64,000 nucleotides of DNA. It comes from Okeania hirsuta (GTDB lineage: Bacteria > Cyanobacteriota > Cyanobacteriia > Cyanobacteriales > Microcoleaceae). Under the pieces are notes generated by a model. That model did no database searches, was not told the origin of the DNA, and saw only the letters and a list, made by a program, of their open reading frames with translations. Shown here piece after piece: positions 19,963 to 29,445 of the stretch; the stretch's first letter is position 1; each line of letters begins with the position of its first letter. The stretch lies in NCBI RefSeq assembly GCF_003838195.1, contig NZ_RCBY01000009.1, positions 1-64,000 of the forward strand, given 5' to 3'. The translations under genes and the position numbers were made by a program.

Positions 19963-22749
19963 ATGAATTTAACTAAACTTTTATTCATCGACTCTAAGGT
20001 AGAAAATTACCGTCATTTAATTTCAGAGATTGACCTTGATACAAGAGTATTTATCCTACAACCCAATGGAAATGGTATAAACCAAATAGCCGAAAACTTA
20101 GGTAAATACCATCAGGTAGAGACAATTCATATTATTTCTCATGGTGCAAAAGGTAGTTTGTACTTGGGAAATAGTCTCCTGAATTTAGACAATATTCATC
20201 AATATGCTGAGAGTATTCAACAGTGGGGCAAATGTTTGTCTGGTGGTGGAGAAATATTGATTTATGGTTGTCAGGTAGGAAGTGGTAAAGAAGGTAAAGA
20301 ATTTATCAGACAACTACATCAACTCACAGGAGCAAATATTGCTGCTTCCGAAACACTGACTGGAAATGTTAACAGAGGTGGTAACTGGAATTTAGAACTA
20401 ATATTTGGTCAACTCAAGTCAGCATTGGCATTTACCCCAGAAGTGAGGGCGAGTTATGCAGGGGTGTTGGCAAATATTGTGGTAGATACTACTGATGATG
20501 TAGTAGATGATAGTGATGGTGTGACTTCTCTGCGGGAAGCAATTATTGAAGCTAATAGTACCCCGGAAGATGACACAATTCAACTGACTGCGGGAGAAAG
20601 ATATAATCTAACTATCTCAGGAAGTGACGAAGATGCTGCTGCTACAGGAGATTTAGATATTATTGCTGGAGGTGGAGAAATAACAGTTATTTCAGAGGGA
20701 GAAGAACAAGCTGTTATTGATGCTGGGGGTATCGAAGGATTAGGTAACCGGGTGTTTCATGTTTTGGAAGATGCTGCCCTAGAGTTGGAAAATGTAGAAA
20801 TCACTGGTGGGTTTGTAACTGGTAATTCAGGTGGTGGTATTTATAACTCAGGTACAGTTAGTATCAACAACAGCACTATTAGTGGAAATTTAGAAAATTT
20901 CTTGATTGATGGTGGTGGAGGTATCCACAACGCAGGTACAGCTAATATCAGCAACAGCACTATTAGTGATAACTCAGCATTTTATGGTGGAGGAATCTAC
21001 AACACAGGTACAGCTACTATTAGCGACAGCGCTATTAGTGGAAATTTTAGCAATACTTCTGGTGGAGGCATTTTAAACCGCTATGGCATCGTCAGTATCA
21101 GTAACAGTAACATTAGTGGTAATTCAGCAGACTTTGACGGTGCAGGAATCTACTCGTTAGGTACAGCTACTATTAGCGACAGCACTATTAGTGGTAATTC
21201 AAATGGTGGAATCAATAACTCAGGTACAGCTATTATTAGCGACAGCACTATTAGTGGTAATTTAATGGGTGGAATTAACAACTCAGGCGCAGCTACTATT
21301 AGCGACAGCACTATTAGTGGTAATTCAAATGGTGGAATCAATAACTCAGGTACAGCTATTATTAGCGACAGCACTATTAGCAGCAATTCAACAGGAATCA
21401 ACAACTCAGGTACAGCTAATATCAGCAACAGCACTATCAGTAATAACTCAAATCCTCGTGGTGGTGGTATCAGAAACTCTAATGGTACGATTAATATCAC
21501 CGACAGCACTATTAGTGGTAATTCAACATTATTTTATGGTGGAGGTATTTACAACTTAGGTGCTACAGCTATTATCAACAACAGCACTATTAGTGGCAAT
21601 TCAGCATCCTACGGTGGTGGAGGCGGTATCGGCAACCTTGGTGTAGCTAGCATTAGCAACAGTACCATTACTGGTAATGAAGCTCCTTCAGGCTTAGGGA
21701 GTGGTATTCTCCAAAAAGCAGCATATCTTTATAATGAGACTAACTACTCCTTCTTCACCTTTGACGCCAATGCCACTGTAACCTCTAGCATTATCTCTGG
21801 TAATGTTAACAGTGACGTTGACTCTGTAGAAAATAGCAACACCCTTACCAGTGAAGACCATAATCTAATTGGCACTGGTAACGCCATTGATAACTTCAAT
21901 GGTGACAACGACCAAACAGGTGTCACAGACCCTCTACTTGCAGACCTAGCAGACAATGGTGGGCCCACATTCACCCATTTACCTCTCCCCAATAGTCCCG
22001 CCATTGATGCAGGTAGTAACCCCAATAACCTTGATACTGACCAACGAGGGGAACCACGATTTGTAGGCAGTGCAGTTGATATTGGTGCAGTGGAATTGCA
22101 AACCTCACAAATTACTGGTACTCCTCAAAGCGATCGCCTCAATGGTACAAATGAAAACAACACCATTAGAGGTCTGGCAGGTAATGACACTATTAACGGT
22201 CGTGGTGGTGATGACCAAATTATTGGTGGTCGAGGTAACGATCGCCTCTTTGGCAAAGACGGTAACGATACCCTCCAAGGTCGTCTAGGTAGCGATCGCC
22301 TCTTTGGTGGTAATGGTGACGATTCTCTCGTTGGTGGTCAAGGACGCGATCGCTTTAATGGTGGTACAGGTAACGACACCCTGACTGGTGGAGCAAGTAT
22401 TGACCGTTTTATTTTCAATACCAATCAAGAATTTACCCCAGAAGATGTGGGAGTAGATACCATCACTGATTTTGTGCCAGAAAAAGATATAATTCTGCTG
22501 GACAAAAATACATTTACTGCTATTACCAGTGACTCAGGAACAGGTTTTAGTGTCAATGCTGAATTTGATATAGTTACCAGTGATGCAGAGGCAGAAACTT
22601 CAGAAGCATTTATTGTTTATAACAGCAACAACGGCAAATTGTTCTACAATGCTAACGGTACAGAAGCAGAATTTGGCAGTGGGGGTGAATTTGCTAATCT
22701 AACTAATATTGCATCTATTAGTGAGAATGATTTCTTCCTGAGAGGATAA
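19963..22749 (+). CDS. DUF4347 / parallel beta-helix / RTX exported protein 1
   Basis: Large secreted or surface protein of 928 residues. Domains in order: DUF4347 (residues 1-~170, with IHIISHGAKGSLYLGN and EILIYGCQVG); a CSLREAIIEAN-type domain (~190-270); a right-handed beta-helix of about 15 NSTISGNSA turns (~285-580); a linker ending PAIDAGSNPNNLDTDQRG, as in choice-of-anchor/polymorphic outer-membrane repeats; then RTX nonapeptides (GGxGNDxL, ~745-830) that bind calcium; and a C-terminal domain ending ISENDFFLRG. RTX plus no signal peptide points to type I secretion. I chose the ATG at 19963, matching the paralogue's MNQTKLLFIDSKVENY; a longer frame from 19900 is not supported. Several HIP1 sites lie in the RTX part. 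Role may be adhesion or glycan binding. Confidence 0.88.
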   Translation: MNLTKLLFIDSKVENYRHLISEIDLDTRVFILQPNGNGINQIAENLGKYHQVETIHIISHGAKGSLYLGNSLLNLDNIHQYAESIQQWGKCLSGGGEILIYGCQVGSGKEGKEFIRQLHQLTGANIAASETLTGNVNRGGNWNLELIFGQLKSALAFTPEVRASYAGVLANIVVDTTDDVVDDSDGVTSLREAIIEANSTPEDDTIQLTAGERYNLTISGSDEDAAATGDLDIIAGGGEITVISEGEEQAVIDAGGIEGLGNRVFHVLEDAALELENVEITGGFVTGNSGGGIYNSGTVSINNSTISGNLENFLIDGGGGIHNAGTANISNSTISDNSAFYGGGIYNTGTATISDSAISGNFSNTSGGGILNRYGIVSISNSNISGNSADFDGAGIYSLGTATISDSTISGNSNGGINNSGTAIISDSTISGNLMGGINNSGAATISDSTISGNSNGGINNSGTAIISDSTISSNSTGINNSGTANISNSTISNNSNPRGGGIRNSNGTINITDSTISGNSTLFYGGGIYNLGATAIINNSTISGNSASYGGGGGIGNLGVASISNSTITGNEAPSGLGSGILQKAAYLYNETNYSFFTFDANATVTSSIISGNVNSDVDSVENSNTLTSEDHNLIGTGNAIDNFNGDNDQTGVTDPLLADLADNGGPTFTHLPLPNSPAIDAGSNPNNLDTDQRGEPRFVGSAVDIGAVELQTSQITGTPQSDRLNGTNENNTIRGLAGNDTINGRGGDDQIIGGRGNDRLFGKDGNDTLQGRLGSDRLFGGNGDDSLVGGQGRDRFNGGTGNDTLTGGASIDRFIFNTNQEFTPEDVGVDTITDFVPEKDIILLDKNTFTAITSDSGTGFSVNAEFDIVTSDAEAETSEAFIVYNSNNGKLFYNANGTEAEFGSGGEFANLTNIASISENDFFLRG

Positions 22750-22757
22750 AATGGTTG

Positions 22758-22873
22758 TAGTGCATTGTAATGGTCGTCCATTCTCTGGCAATGTTTGTTA
22801 GGAGAACAGTGGGAGTATCTTGCTCCCGTGCCAGGCATTCCTTTTTCCTGTATACCATTACTATGCAAGACTA
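22758..22873. repeat. Inverted-repeat element between the DUF4347 genes
   Basis: TAGTGCATTGTAATGG and CCATTACTATGCAAGACTA are imperfect inverted repeats. A relative is at 26352-26442 (GCATGGTAATGG / CCATTACTATGC). The GGGAGTATCTTGCTCCC hairpin inside could terminate transcription of the first gene. Confidence 0.55.
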
Positions 22874-23008
22874 CTGATAAAATTAATCACTATGTGTAAT
22901 TCTAAAAATATAAAATTTTCACAAAGCAGGAATTTGTTGCGCTCGCATCAGTGTTAGTGTTAGAATATTTATAATTTTTTTCTGGTACTTGAAAAACCCT
23001 ATAAAATT

Positions 23009-25735
23009 ATGAATCAAACCAAACTATTATTCATCGACTCCAAGGTAGAAAATTACAATCGCCTCATCTCACAGGTTGACCATCAGACAAAAACAGTTAT
23101 CCTACAACCCAATCAAAATGGTATAGACCAAATATCTAAAGGTCTGGGTGAATGTTGTGATGTGGATACTGTTCATATTATTTCTCATGGCGCAAAAGGT
23201 AGTTTGTACTTGGGAAATAGTCTCCTGAATTTAGACAATATTCATCAATATGCTGAGAGTATTCAACAGTGGGGCAAATGTTTGTCTGGTGGTGGAGAAA
23301 TATTGATTTATGGTTGTCAGGTAGGAAGTGGTAAAGAAGGTAAAGAATTTATCAGACAACTACATCAACTCACAGGAGCAAATATTGCTGCTTCCGAAAC
23401 ACTGACTGGAAATGTTAACAGAGGTGGTAACTGGAATTTAGAACTAATATTTGGTCAACTCAAGTCAGCATTGGCATTTACCCCAGAAGTGAGGGCGAGT
23501 TATGCAGGGGTGTTGGCAAATATTGTGGTAGATACTACTGATGATGTAGTAGATGATAGTGATGGTGTGACTTCTCTGCGGGAAGCAATTATTGAAGCTA
23601 ATAGTACCCCGGAAGATGACACAATTCAACTGACTGCGGGAGAAAGATATAATCTAACTATCTCAGGAAGTGACGAAGATGCTGCTGCCACAGGAGATTT
23701 AGATATTGTTGCTGGTGGTGGAGAAATAACAGTTATTTCACAGGGAGATGAAAAAGCTGTTATTGATGCGGGGGGTATAGAAGGATTAGGCGATCGGGTG
23801 TTTCATGTTTTGTCAGATGCTGCCCTACAGTTGGAAAATGTAGAAATTACTGGTGGTTTTGCCAATGATTCTCCAGGAGGAGGTGCTCTCAATAACTACT
23901 CCGGTACAGTTAATATTAGCAATAGCACTATTAGTGGTAATTCAGCAGATATACTTGGTGGTGGTATCAACAATTTTTTTGGTACGCTCAATATCAGCAA
24001 CAGTACGATCACTGGTAATTCTGTGGATGGTAATGGTGGTGGTATTGATAACTCTTTTGCTACACTCAATATCAGTAACAGTACGATCACTGGTAATTCG
24101 GGAACTAATGGTGGTGGTATCTTTAACCTAGCATCCACAGTTACTATCACTAATAGTACGATTAGTGATAATTCTGTGGATGGTAATGGTGGTGGTATCG
24201 ACAACTTAGGTACAGCAAATATAACTAATAGCACTATTAGTGGCAACTCAGCAAATAGTGGTGGTGGGTTCCGAAACTCAGGTACAGCAAATATTAGCAA
24301 TAGCAATATTAGTGGCAACTCAGCATATCTAAATGATGGAGGTGGTATCGACAACTTAGGTACAGCTAGTCTTACCAACAGTAATATTAGTGAAAATTCT
24401 GCTTATAACGGTGGTGGAATCAATAACTTAGGTACAGCTACTATCAACAACAGCACTCTTAGTGGCAATGTTACATTTTTAGCAGGTGGTGGCATCAGAA
24501 ACTCAGGCACAACAAATGTCAGTAATAGCACTTTTAGTACCAATTCAGCTAATAGTGGTGGTGGTATCTATAACACAGGTACAACTAATGTTATCAACAG
24601 CACTTTTACCGAAGGCATATCTAACTATGGTGGTGGTATCTACAATGCTGGCACGACTAGCATCAGTAATAGTACAATTACTGCTAATGGGGGTCAACAA
24701 AATCAAGGAAGTGGCATTCTCACTAAAGCTCTTGATGAATTAGGATTTAACCCCACTACTATTGTAACTTCTACCATTGTCTCTGGTAATTTCAGCACTG
24801 ATTTTGATTCTATAGGAACTAATAATACTATTATCAGTGGTGGCAATAATCTTATTGGTATAGGTAATGCTATCAATATCTTCAACGGTGACAATGACCA
24901 AACAGGTGTCACTGACCCTCTACTTGGAAACCTAGTTGACAACGGTGGCCAAACCTTAACCTTACCTTTACCCAATAGTCCTGCCATTGATGCAGGTAGT
25001 AATCCCAACTCACTTACCACCGATCAACGAGGTGAACCACGTTTTGTAGGCGAGGGGGTTGATATTGGTGCAGTAGAATTGCAAAACTCACCACAAATTA
25101 CTGGTACTCCTAAAAGTGATATTCTCAATGGTACAAATGAAAACGATACTATTACAGGTCTAGCAGGTAATGACACCATAAATGGTCGTGGTGGTGATGA
25201 CCAAATTATTGGTAGTCGAGGTAATGACTTCCTCTATGGAAAAGAGGGCAACGATACCCTACAAGGTCGTCTCGGTAGCGATCACCTCTTTGGTGGTAAT
25301 GGTGACGACTCTCTCGTTGGTGGTCAAGGACGCGATCGCTTTAATGGTGGTGCGGGTAATGACACTCTCATTGGTGGAGCAAGTATTGACCATTTTATTT
25401 TCAATACAAATGATGAATTTGACTCAGACGATATTGGAATAGATGACATTACTGACTTTGTTCCAGGACAAGATATTATTCTCCTAGACAAAAGTACATT
25501 TACAGCTATTACCAGTGACTCAGGAACAGGTTTTAGTGTCAATGCTGAATTTGATATAGTTACCAGTGATGCAGAGGCAGAAACTTCAGAAGCATTTATT
25601 GTTTATAACAGCAACAACGGCAAATTGTTCTACAATGCTAACGGTACAGAAGCAGAATTTGGCAGTGGGGGTGAATTTGCTAATCTAACTAATATTGCAT
25701 CTATTAGTAAAGATGATTTCTTGCTCAGAGGGTAA
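23009..25735 (+). CDS. DUF4347 / parallel beta-helix / RTX exported protein 2
   Basis: 908 residues, same architecture as the gene at 19963: DUF4347, REAIIEAN domain, a beta-helix of ~16 NSTISGNSA-like turns, DQRGEPRFVG linker, RTX block (GLAGNDTINGRGGDDQ..) and an ASISKDDFLLRG end. DNA for residues ~62-227 (23192-23688) is indistinguishable by eye from 20146-20642, and ~200 bases near the 3' end match 22519-22722, while the beta-helix and the first 50 codons differ. That pattern fits tandem duplication followed by gene conversion. The start at 23009 has no strong ribosome binding site. The stop codon overlaps by one base the MITE that begins at 25735. Confidence 0.88.
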   Translation: MNQTKLLFIDSKVENYNRLISQVDHQTKTVILQPNQNGIDQISKGLGECCDVDTVHIISHGAKGSLYLGNSLLNLDNIHQYAESIQQWGKCLSGGGEILIYGCQVGSGKEGKEFIRQLHQLTGANIAASETLTGNVNRGGNWNLELIFGQLKSALAFTPEVRASYAGVLANIVVDTTDDVVDDSDGVTSLREAIIEANSTPEDDTIQLTAGERYNLTISGSDEDAAATGDLDIVAGGGEITVISQGDEKAVIDAGGIEGLGDRVFHVLSDAALQLENVEITGGFANDSPGGGALNNYSGTVNISNSTISGNSADILGGGINNFFGTLNISNSTITGNSVDGNGGGIDNSFATLNISNSTITGNSGTNGGGIFNLASTVTITNSTISDNSVDGNGGGIDNLGTANITNSTISGNSANSGGGFRNSGTANISNSNISGNSAYLNDGGGIDNLGTASLTNSNISENSAYNGGGINNLGTATINNSTLSGNVTFLAGGGIRNSGTTNVSNSTFSTNSANSGGGIYNTGTTNVINSTFTEGISNYGGGIYNAGTTSISNSTITANGGQQNQGSGILTKALDELGFNPTTIVTSTIVSGNFSTDFDSIGTNNTIISGGNNLIGIGNAINIFNGDNDQTGVTDPLLGNLVDNGGQTLTLPLPNSPAIDAGSNPNSLTTDQRGEPRFVGEGVDIGAVELQNSPQITGTPKSDILNGTNENDTITGLAGNDTINGRGGDDQIIGSRGNDFLYGKEGNDTLQGRLGSDHLFGGNGDDSLVGGQGRDRFNGGAGNDTLIGGASIDHFIFNTNDEFDSDDIGIDDITDFVPGQDIILLDKSTFTAITSDSGTGFSVNAEFDIVTSDAEAETSEAFIVYNSNNGKLFYNANGTEAEFGSGGEFANLTNIASISKDDFLLRG

Positions 25736-25913
25736 TATCATGTTTGGTTGAATACTTACACTTTGGAGGAAGGAAGGCAGAAGGCAACCCACCCCTCGCC
25801 CCTCCCCCTCCCAGGAGGGGAAGGCAGAAGGGAAAGAAAGCTTCAAGGCCAGAAGTTTTTTTATAACTGATTATCCGCAATTCGTAGCTCCCCCGGAGGG
25901 GGAACATGATATA
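25735..25913. mobile_element. ATATCATGTCCGG-family MITE (179 bp)
   Basis: ATATCATGTTTGG and GGAACATGATAT ends. The interior has GGGAGGGGCGAGGGG-type and CCCCCGGAGGGGG inverted segments. It begins at the last base of the DUF4347-2 stop codon, so the termination region of that gene is element-derived. Confidence 0.75.
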
Positions 25914-26207
25914 TAGCAATGAGCGCTGGTATATTTACAAATTGCAGGAGTGGCCAAATAGCTAAAAATCTTATATTATTCCTTCGGAATGCTGCGCAAA
26001 CGGCAATTTATTCCCCCAGATGAGCTGTTGCCAGATGAGCTGTTGCCTGCGCACAGGGCTATAAGCTAGTATAGACAAATTGATATCATATGGTATCGTT
26101 TGTGTAAAAACTTAGGAAATATCTACTTTCAAGTAAAAATTACGTCCATTGTGTTTAACTAGACCTTTGGTTTATGATGATGATGAAGCAGAATAATCAA
26201 GCAATAT

Positions 26208-26314
26208 TATAGCGGTTTTCACAAAGGTAGACTACAGACAAAATATAAGTATGTTTTAATTTTAATAAGTTACAGACCTGACAGCTGTATTCTATATTAA
26301 TGAAAACCGCTATA
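26208..26314. mobile_element. TATAGCGGTTTTCA-family MITE, copy 1
   Basis: TATAGCGGTTTTCA and TGAAAACCGCTATA are perfect 14-bp inverted repeats 107 bp apart. Other copies are at 37869-37959 and 48768-49129. TA at the ends suggests an IS630/Tc1-type mobiliser (inference). Confidence 0.85.
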
Positions 26315-26451
26315 ATTACCTCCTCTAGGTAGGTGATTAGCAAAAATAGCTGGTAGTCCTGCATGGTAATGGTGAGGATATATATTTTTTAATTTCTCCA
26401 ACACTCCCGGTGCTTCCTTTACCATTACTATGCATCACCACCAAATAACTA

Positions 26452-26603
26452 ATATCATGTCCGGATAATTAGTGATCAGAAAACTCTCTCCTTCAACTCC
26501 AGTTCTTCTTCTTCCTTCTTCTTTCTTCCCTCCTGACTCCTGAGGACTGACTCCTGAGGACTCCGTAGTTATTTATTTATCACTGTTCAACCGGACATGA
26601 TAT
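26452..26603. mobile_element. ATATCATGTCCGG-family MITE (152 bp)
   Basis: ATATCATGTCCGG and CCGGACATGATAT are perfect 13-bp inverted repeats. AACTA flanks both sides. It lies 74 bases before the aldo/keto reductase start and so probably contains or displaces its promoter. Confidence 0.85.
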
Positions 26604-26676
26604 AACTATAAACTATCATAGATATTGTTTCATTAACTAATTTCACTCAGTTAATTATTTAGGAGTAGATGACAAG

Positions 26677-27744
26677 ATGCAGTACAAATTATTAGGAAAA
26701 AGTGGACTCAGAGTATCCGAACTATGCTTGGGCACAATGACCTTTGGCGAAGACTGGGGTTGGGGTTCTTCTAAAGAAGAAAGCCAAAGAATTTATCAAG
26801 TCTTCCGTGAAGCAGGCGGTAATTTTATTGATACTGCCAACATTTACACCAACGGTACAAGTGAGAAATTTCTCGGTGAGTTTATTGCCTCGGAAAGAAA
26901 TGCTGTTGTTTTAGCCACTAAATATACCAATGGTTTTGGCGATAATAATCCAAATGGTGGCGGAAACCAACGCAAAAATATGGTGCAGTCGGTAGAAGCT
27001 AGTCTCAAACGTCTTAATACTGACTATATCGATGTTTTATGGTTGCACGCTTGGGATTTTATGACTCCACCGGAAGAAGTAATGCGGGCATTTGACGATT
27101 TGGTTAGAGCAGGAAAAGTATTATATATTGGTATTTCCGATGCTCCTGCTTGGGTTGTTTCTCAATGCAATACCTTGGCTGAATTACGGGGTTGGACACA
27201 ATTTATCGGTTTACAAATTGAGTATAGTCTGATTCAACGCACTCCAGAAAGGGAAATTTTGCCGATGGCGAAGACTTTGGATATTGGAGTAACTGCGTGG
27301 TCGCCTCTAGCTAGTGGTTGGTTGACTGGCAAATATACCAAAGCTAATACAGTAGAAGAAGAGCGCAGACTAGACAATGAAATGATGAAAGATTTTGTGA
27401 ATCAGAGCGATCGTAATTTGAGTATTGCAAAAGAAGTAGATAAAGTTGCAGAAGAAATAGGAAAGAGTTCGTCACAAGTTGCTTTAAATTGGTTATTAAA
27501 TAAGGGTGTAATTCCTATTATTGGAGCTAGAAAAGTTTCTCACATTGAAGATAATATTCAATGTGTGGATGTGAAATTATCAGCAGATCAAATTCAGCAA
27601 CTTGAGAAAGTAAGTCAAATTGAACTTGGTTTTCCTCACGACTTCTTTAACGCAGATATGCCCAGAAACTTTGTTTACAATGGTACATTTGACAAAATTG
27701 ACAATCATCGTTATTCACAATTAATGGATATCTCCAGAAAATAG
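26677..27744 (+). CDS. Aldo/keto reductase 1
   Basis: NAD(P)H-dependent oxidoreductase of the (beta/alpha)8 aldo/keto reductase superfamily, 355 residues. The catalytic tetrad is visible as Asp52 and Tyr57 (FIDTANIYTNG), Lys82 (LATKYT) and His124 (WLHAWD). The C-terminal IPIIGARKVSHIEDN forms the cofactor-binding end. Closest in style to the YajO/Tas-like group. The substrate cannot be told from sequence. ATG at 26677 follows TAGGAG. A different aldo/keto reductase lies 5 kb downstream; the two are not close paralogues. Confidence 0.92.
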   Translation: MQYKLLGKSGLRVSELCLGTMTFGEDWGWGSSKEESQRIYQVFREAGGNFIDTANIYTNGTSEKFLGEFIASERNAVVLATKYTNGFGDNNPNGGGNQRKNMVQSVEASLKRLNTDYIDVLWLHAWDFMTPPEEVMRAFDDLVRAGKVLYIGISDAPAWVVSQCNTLAELRGWTQFIGLQIEYSLIQRTPEREILPMAKTLDIGVTAWSPLASGWLTGKYTKANTVEEERRLDNEMMKDFVNQSDRNLSIAKEVDKVAEEIGKSSSQVALNWLLNKGVIPIIGARKVSHIEDNIQCVDVKLSADQIQQLEKVSQIELGFPHDFFNADMPRNFVYNGTFDKIDNHRYSQLMDISRK

Positions 27745-27905
27745 GGAACAGCGAACAGGGAACAGGGAACATAGAACCCATTTGGGATTTATTTAAAAAT
27801 ATAGGGGGAGTGTGGGGAGTGTGGAGAGTGCGGGTAGAGTGGAGAGCATTGACTTAATCAAAGAATAACGATATAATACGTTACATTCGCCTACTATTAG
27901 ACAGA

Positions 27906-28055
27906 ATGTGTTCACACAGACATGAAATCCATGATATGCCATTAAATCTAAGGACTTATGATTGCCCTGACTGTGGGTTGTCAATAGATAGAGATTTAAA
28001 CGCAAGTATAAATTTAAGAAATGCGGTCAGCTCGACCGTGAATGCCTGTGGATGA
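27906..28055 (+). pseudogene. TnpB C-terminal remnant (zinc ribbon and last RuvC motif)
   Basis: The open stretch reads MCSHRHEIHDMPLNLRTYDC then PDCGLSIDRDLNASINLRNA and stops at 28053. This is the end of an IS200/IS605 TnpB: PDCG is half of the zinc ribbon and DRDLNASINL the final RuvC Asp motif. The first Cys pair is damaged (CSHR instead of CxxC). Nothing upstream encodes the rest. Not the same copy as the tnpB at 7510. Confidence 0.75.
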
Positions 28056-28171
28056 GTAACCGCCGACGGCCTCACAAGAAGCAGGAAGTAAACATCAAGT
28101 TGTCACTTTATGTGACGCTTTGTGTCAGTTTTATAGAGCAGTACAGGATATGCTCTGACCCTACGCTACAT

Positions 28172-28310
28172 TAGACTTGTCGCTTAATAGAGGAAAAAAT
28201 CGCTCCAACCTAGACAGAGCAATCATTGCAAGGCTTTTTGCTTCCCAATAGCTATAATCCTTATAGAACAAGGTTTTTGGTTTTTTTTAAGTTATAAAGC
28301 GACAAGTCTA
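28172..28310. mobile_element. TAGACTTGTCGCT-family MITE, copy 1
   Basis: TAGACTTGTCGCTT and AAAGCGACAAGTCTA are inverted repeats 139 bp apart. A second copy at 49151-49291 in reverse orientation shares most of the interior (AGACAGAGCAAT, CCAATAGCTA, AACAAGGTTTTT). Starts and ends with TA, as for IS630-type insertions. Confidence 0.85.
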
Positions 28311-28502
28311 TTAATCACGCACTAACGCATCCTCCTTTCGGATTACACTTACTCCCCATGCTGAAAACTTAGGCAACGCCAGATTTTTCCTTGATATTTC
28401 TTAGGAGTCAACCTACCCGCGCGCCCAACCCACCCCCGCCCCTCCCAGGAGGGGAACCAGGAGAGGAACTCAGGAAGACAGAGTCACACGGGAATAGCTT
28501 TA

Positions 28503-28700
28503 ATACCATTTTTCAGATCGCAAATCATTCTTTTCTCTTGGTGCGCTACCAGGTGCGACTGGCGTCGTCGCGGGGTCGCACCGCTCTCTTGGTCGATGGT
28601 GGGATGGCGTTAGCGACTGCTTTGTCAAAGGACATATCCTGCACGTGTCTTTTTATTCTTCTTACTATTCGTAACATTCTTTTTTCACACTTGGTATAAC
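28503..28700. repeat. Dispersed repeat with GGTGCGACT hairpin
   Basis: Shared with 33950-34253: GTCACACGGGAATRGCTT, ATACCA.TTTT, GCGCTACCAGGTGCGACTG.CGT, GGGTCGCACCGCT and CATTCTTTTTTCA. The GGTGCGAC..GTCGCACC pair forms a hairpin. Noncoding, probably a MITE relative of 2270-2484. Confidence 0.6.
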
Positions 28701-28832
28701 AGTAAAAAGATTCAGGAATTACGCAGAAACCCGGTTTATGAACGAATTTTGTAGTTTTAACAATAATCAAGGCAATAAACCTGGTTTCTTGGTTGGTTTC
28801 CGTAAGTATTGTAACTGATAACTGATAAATGA

Positions 28833-29291
28833 CTACAGAGAGTGCATGCTGGCAACATTCAAACCACTTACCAACCCGCCAATATCAAAGAACATCATTG
28901 CCATCAATGCTAAAAAGTTCCGGTAAGAACAGGACGATTTTTTTGCTCTAAAATTGAGTCGCCATATTTCCACAAAACCCAGGTACAGGCAGCACCTAAA
29001 GGATAGGGTAAACAGAACACTGAATTCGTGATCTTCCATAAATAGGTAATGCACTAAAAGCGTATTTTCCAGCAACCAAGCTCTTGCACCGTTGGCAGGA
29101 TAACGATAGCGCATATATACCCAATTTCCGGAAGTAATGGCGAAAAATGACAAGCAGGTTGACCAAAAGGTAAGGGTACGCATTTGAGGGAGAATTTTCC
29201 GAACTCCTCGTAATAGGGGAAATGCTAGATGTCCTGCATAAGAGATCAGAACTGTTGCTAATAGGGTGGCAAAACCATGTATTGCTCCCAT
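28833..29291 (-). CDS. Small membrane protein of unknown family, with a compensated frameshift
   Basis: The frame from ATG 29291 (MGAIHGFATLLATVLISYAG) has four or so hydrophobic spans and ends DIGGLVSGLNVASMHSL. Between about 28912 and 29008 the current frame reads SFRCCLYLGFVEIWRLNFRA.., which is poor membrane-protein sequence. The +1 frame over exactly this stretch reads PLGAACTWVLWKYGDSILEQ then KNRPVLTGTF, hydrophobic and better matched to its surroundings. So a one-base insertion near 29006 and a one-base loss in the T-run (AAAAA on plus, 28912-28916) seem to compensate each other. Function unknown. It may encode a partly scrambled protein, or reflect sequence errors. Confidence 0.65.
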   Translation of the reverse strand: MGAIHGFATLLATVLISYAGHLAFPLLRGVRKILPQMRTLTFWSTCLSFFAITSGNWVYMRYRYPANGARAWLLENTLLVHYLFMEDHEFSVLFTLSFRCCLYLGFVEIWRLNFRAKKSSCSYRNFLALMAMMFFDIGGLVSGLNVASMHSL

Positions 29292-29445
29292 ATAACAAGG
29301 AAAGAGTTGGTTAGGACAGAGATTGATGATGAACCTGAGACAGAGAAAAGCTTTTACCACTGTTCCCTGTTCCCTGTTCCCTGTTCCCTGCTATATAACG
29401 TTGCCACGGACTCGGACTCAACTTGAGAAATACCGATGTCTTGTA

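Noticed and set aside
21150-21509. 119-codon minus-strand frame rich in LLIVLSLI
   Set aside because: Reverse reading of the beta-helix NSTISGNS repeats; periodicity of the real gene explains it.
28391-28770. 102- and 74-codon overlapping frames
   Set aside because: Both are within the dispersed repeat with the GGTGCGACT hairpin; the same DNA at 34 kb has no such frames.
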